Part shown: positions 9,010 through 10,000 of the stretch, one piece after another
How positions within the stretch are numbered: the stretch's first letter is position 1
Layout: every line of letters starts with the position of its first letter
Assembly (NCBI GenBank): GCA_963170055.1
Contig: CAUJGJ010000004.1
Location: forward strand, 885,001 to 895,000
DNA length: 10,000 nt
Direction of reading: 5' to 3'
Source: Halisarca cf. caerulea
Taxonomy: Eukaryota > Porifera > Demospongiae > Chondrillida > Halisarcidae
Notes under the pieces: model-generated
The model's database searches: none
Told to the model about the DNA's origin: nothing
What the model saw: only the letters and a program-made list of their open reading frames with translations
Translations under genes and position numbers: made by a program

Positions 9010-9440
9010 ACCTATACGTATAAAATTAACGCTGAGAGGCTTACCAATAGAGAGTAGGCGACGACCATTTTATCCTTCTTACAAGTTATGACGACATCAT
9101 ATCTACATCCAAACGCATCATTTTGTCCCCATATATGGTTGTCACTTGCGCAACCAAAAGTTCGATACTCAGATATGAGACCAGAGCCAGACTTTCGGGG
9201 ACTGACCATGAAATGCTACTCGCGTAGCCCAGACCCATGGTTGCCTCCTGAACACGTTGCAAAGCGAAATTTTCCTTTCGATATAGACAGAGTCGAACAC
9301 TTGGACGCGAGTCATGTCTGCGATTTGTCGGTTTGTTGTCGTAACCGTACTCGCCTCTGTGTTTTTGACGGTGAGTGGAATAAACGGCGCCTGACTCATG
9401 CATGATTGTACAACCAATTTCTCTGACCGAGTGTTCACTT
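9010..9440. other. CpG-richer segment, possible promoter region
   Basis: CpG dinucleotides such as GGCGACGACC, CTCGCGTAGC and GGACGCGAG are clearly denser here than in the AT-rich DNA on either side, apart from the TACG tracts. Long open frames exist on both strands but match no family I know. A promoter or first exon of a downstream gene is the simplest reading. Confidence 0.35.
9314..9370 (+). CDS. probable first coding exon with a signal peptide (rest outside or unresolved)
   Basis: ATG at 9314 opens 19 codons ending exactly at a strong splice donor (GACG then GTGAGT at 9371), phase 0. The peptide starts MSAICRF and continues as a hydrophobic VVVTVLASVFL stretch, typical of a secretory signal peptide or signal anchor encoded by its own first exon. 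The Kozak position -3 is G. A partner exon is not secure. One candidate follows an acceptor ending near 9580 and stays open for about 50 codons; another follows a pyrimidine-rich tract ending at 9541 but soon hits a stop. The mature protein cannot be named from this window. Confidence 0.4.
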
Positions 9441-10000
9441 TAGCAATGTGACGGGTAAGGTGCGCACCAATTTATAAATACGTATCAATTTTCAAGATTT
9501 AAGATGCATGCCCTTCCGCCTCCCACCCACACACCTGTCAGAACATAAATTGTTTTACTAGCGAGCCAAGGTCTTCTTAGGTGGATCTTCGGGTGGATCC
9601 CAAGACTGTTTTGTATCACGTGTACTTCGCTGTAACATCATTGTCAGATTCCAGTTGCAGTAGTATTATTAATTTGTATATTAAATTTTATATTATAGGG
9701 GAGCCTAGGGTAACTTGTTCCAAGGGTTTTAATTGAGGGATAATACGGCATTGCTTTTTGAGAGGGCCTTATTGTACTGTATACTGCATTGACACTGTAA
9801 GTGTACATCCTTTACCATATTTCAATGACATACATTATAATTACAGTTTTTATTCCGCCACCTCATAGAGTCATAATTGGTGAACATTTTTCACCATACA
9901 TGTGAAACTACACAATCCGTGCATGCACACTCCTTTTATTAGCATTGTGTCAACTTTTATTATGCATCTAATTATGTTTTATATAGCTGGGTACTGTCCA
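9371..10000. other. no defensible gene; probable intron or intergenic sequence
   Basis: This is AT-rich sequence without a recognisable domain, RNA gene or transposon end. Local details are a pyrimidine-rich run at 9510-9540 that could be a splice acceptor, a doubled GGTGGATC near 9580-9600, and a small 7-base-stem hairpin (TGGTGAA/TTCACCA) at 9878-9896. Confidence 0.4.

Noticed and set aside
9086..9438. Long minus-strand open frames of 105 and 89 codons in the CpG-rich segment
   Set aside because: They overlap the plus-strand signal-peptide exon, show no recognisable motif, and open frames on both strands are expected in GC-richer DNA.

Overview
The window looks like animal nuclear DNA. It is AT-rich, its protein-coding genes are split by short GT-AG introns, and core promoters have TATA boxes. 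Introns and intergenic DNA carry many (TACG)n/(TATG)n tracts, which I associate with demosponge genomes such as Amphimedon. The species is an inference; no rRNA or marker gene is present to confirm it.

Layout, mostly on the + strand. (1) Positions 1-718 hold the 3' end of a gene for the small (catalytic) subunit of eukaryotic DNA primase (PRIM1-like), with two short introns. (2) Positions 1043-3053 hold a TATA-driven four-exon gene for a predicted 522-residue P-loop ATPase. It resembles the DUF3987 helicase-like family of bacterial and mobile-element proteins. (3) Positions 3549-8598 hold a second TATA-driven gene for a predicted product of about 939 residues. Its parts, in order, are an N-terminal zinc-binding region, a transposase-like core with candidate D, D and E residues, an OTU-like domain lacking the catalytic Cys, and a cysteine-rich CXC-like C-terminus. 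An in-frame TGA breaks it. (4) A complete Tc1-type DD34E transposon (4169-5731) sits inside that gene's first exon. It is flanked by a TA duplication, and removing it restores the host frame exactly. Its own transposase has one premature TAA. (5) Positions 8595-8945 hold a diverged tandem repeat of about 95-108 bp. (6) Positions 9010-9440 are visibly CpG-richer and contain a likely signal-peptide first exon (9314-9370). The last 630 bases hold no gene I can defend.

The most interesting unit is the ATPase gene plus the transposase-like gene. They share orientation, promoter spacing and intron texture, and both have the look of mobile-element proteins. Together they could be a large, intron-containing DNA transposon that carries its own replication-type ATPase. 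I found no convincing terminal inverted repeats or target duplication for that larger unit, so its boundaries and its status as one element are inference. The Tc1 insertion and the TGA indicate that this copy is no longer intact.
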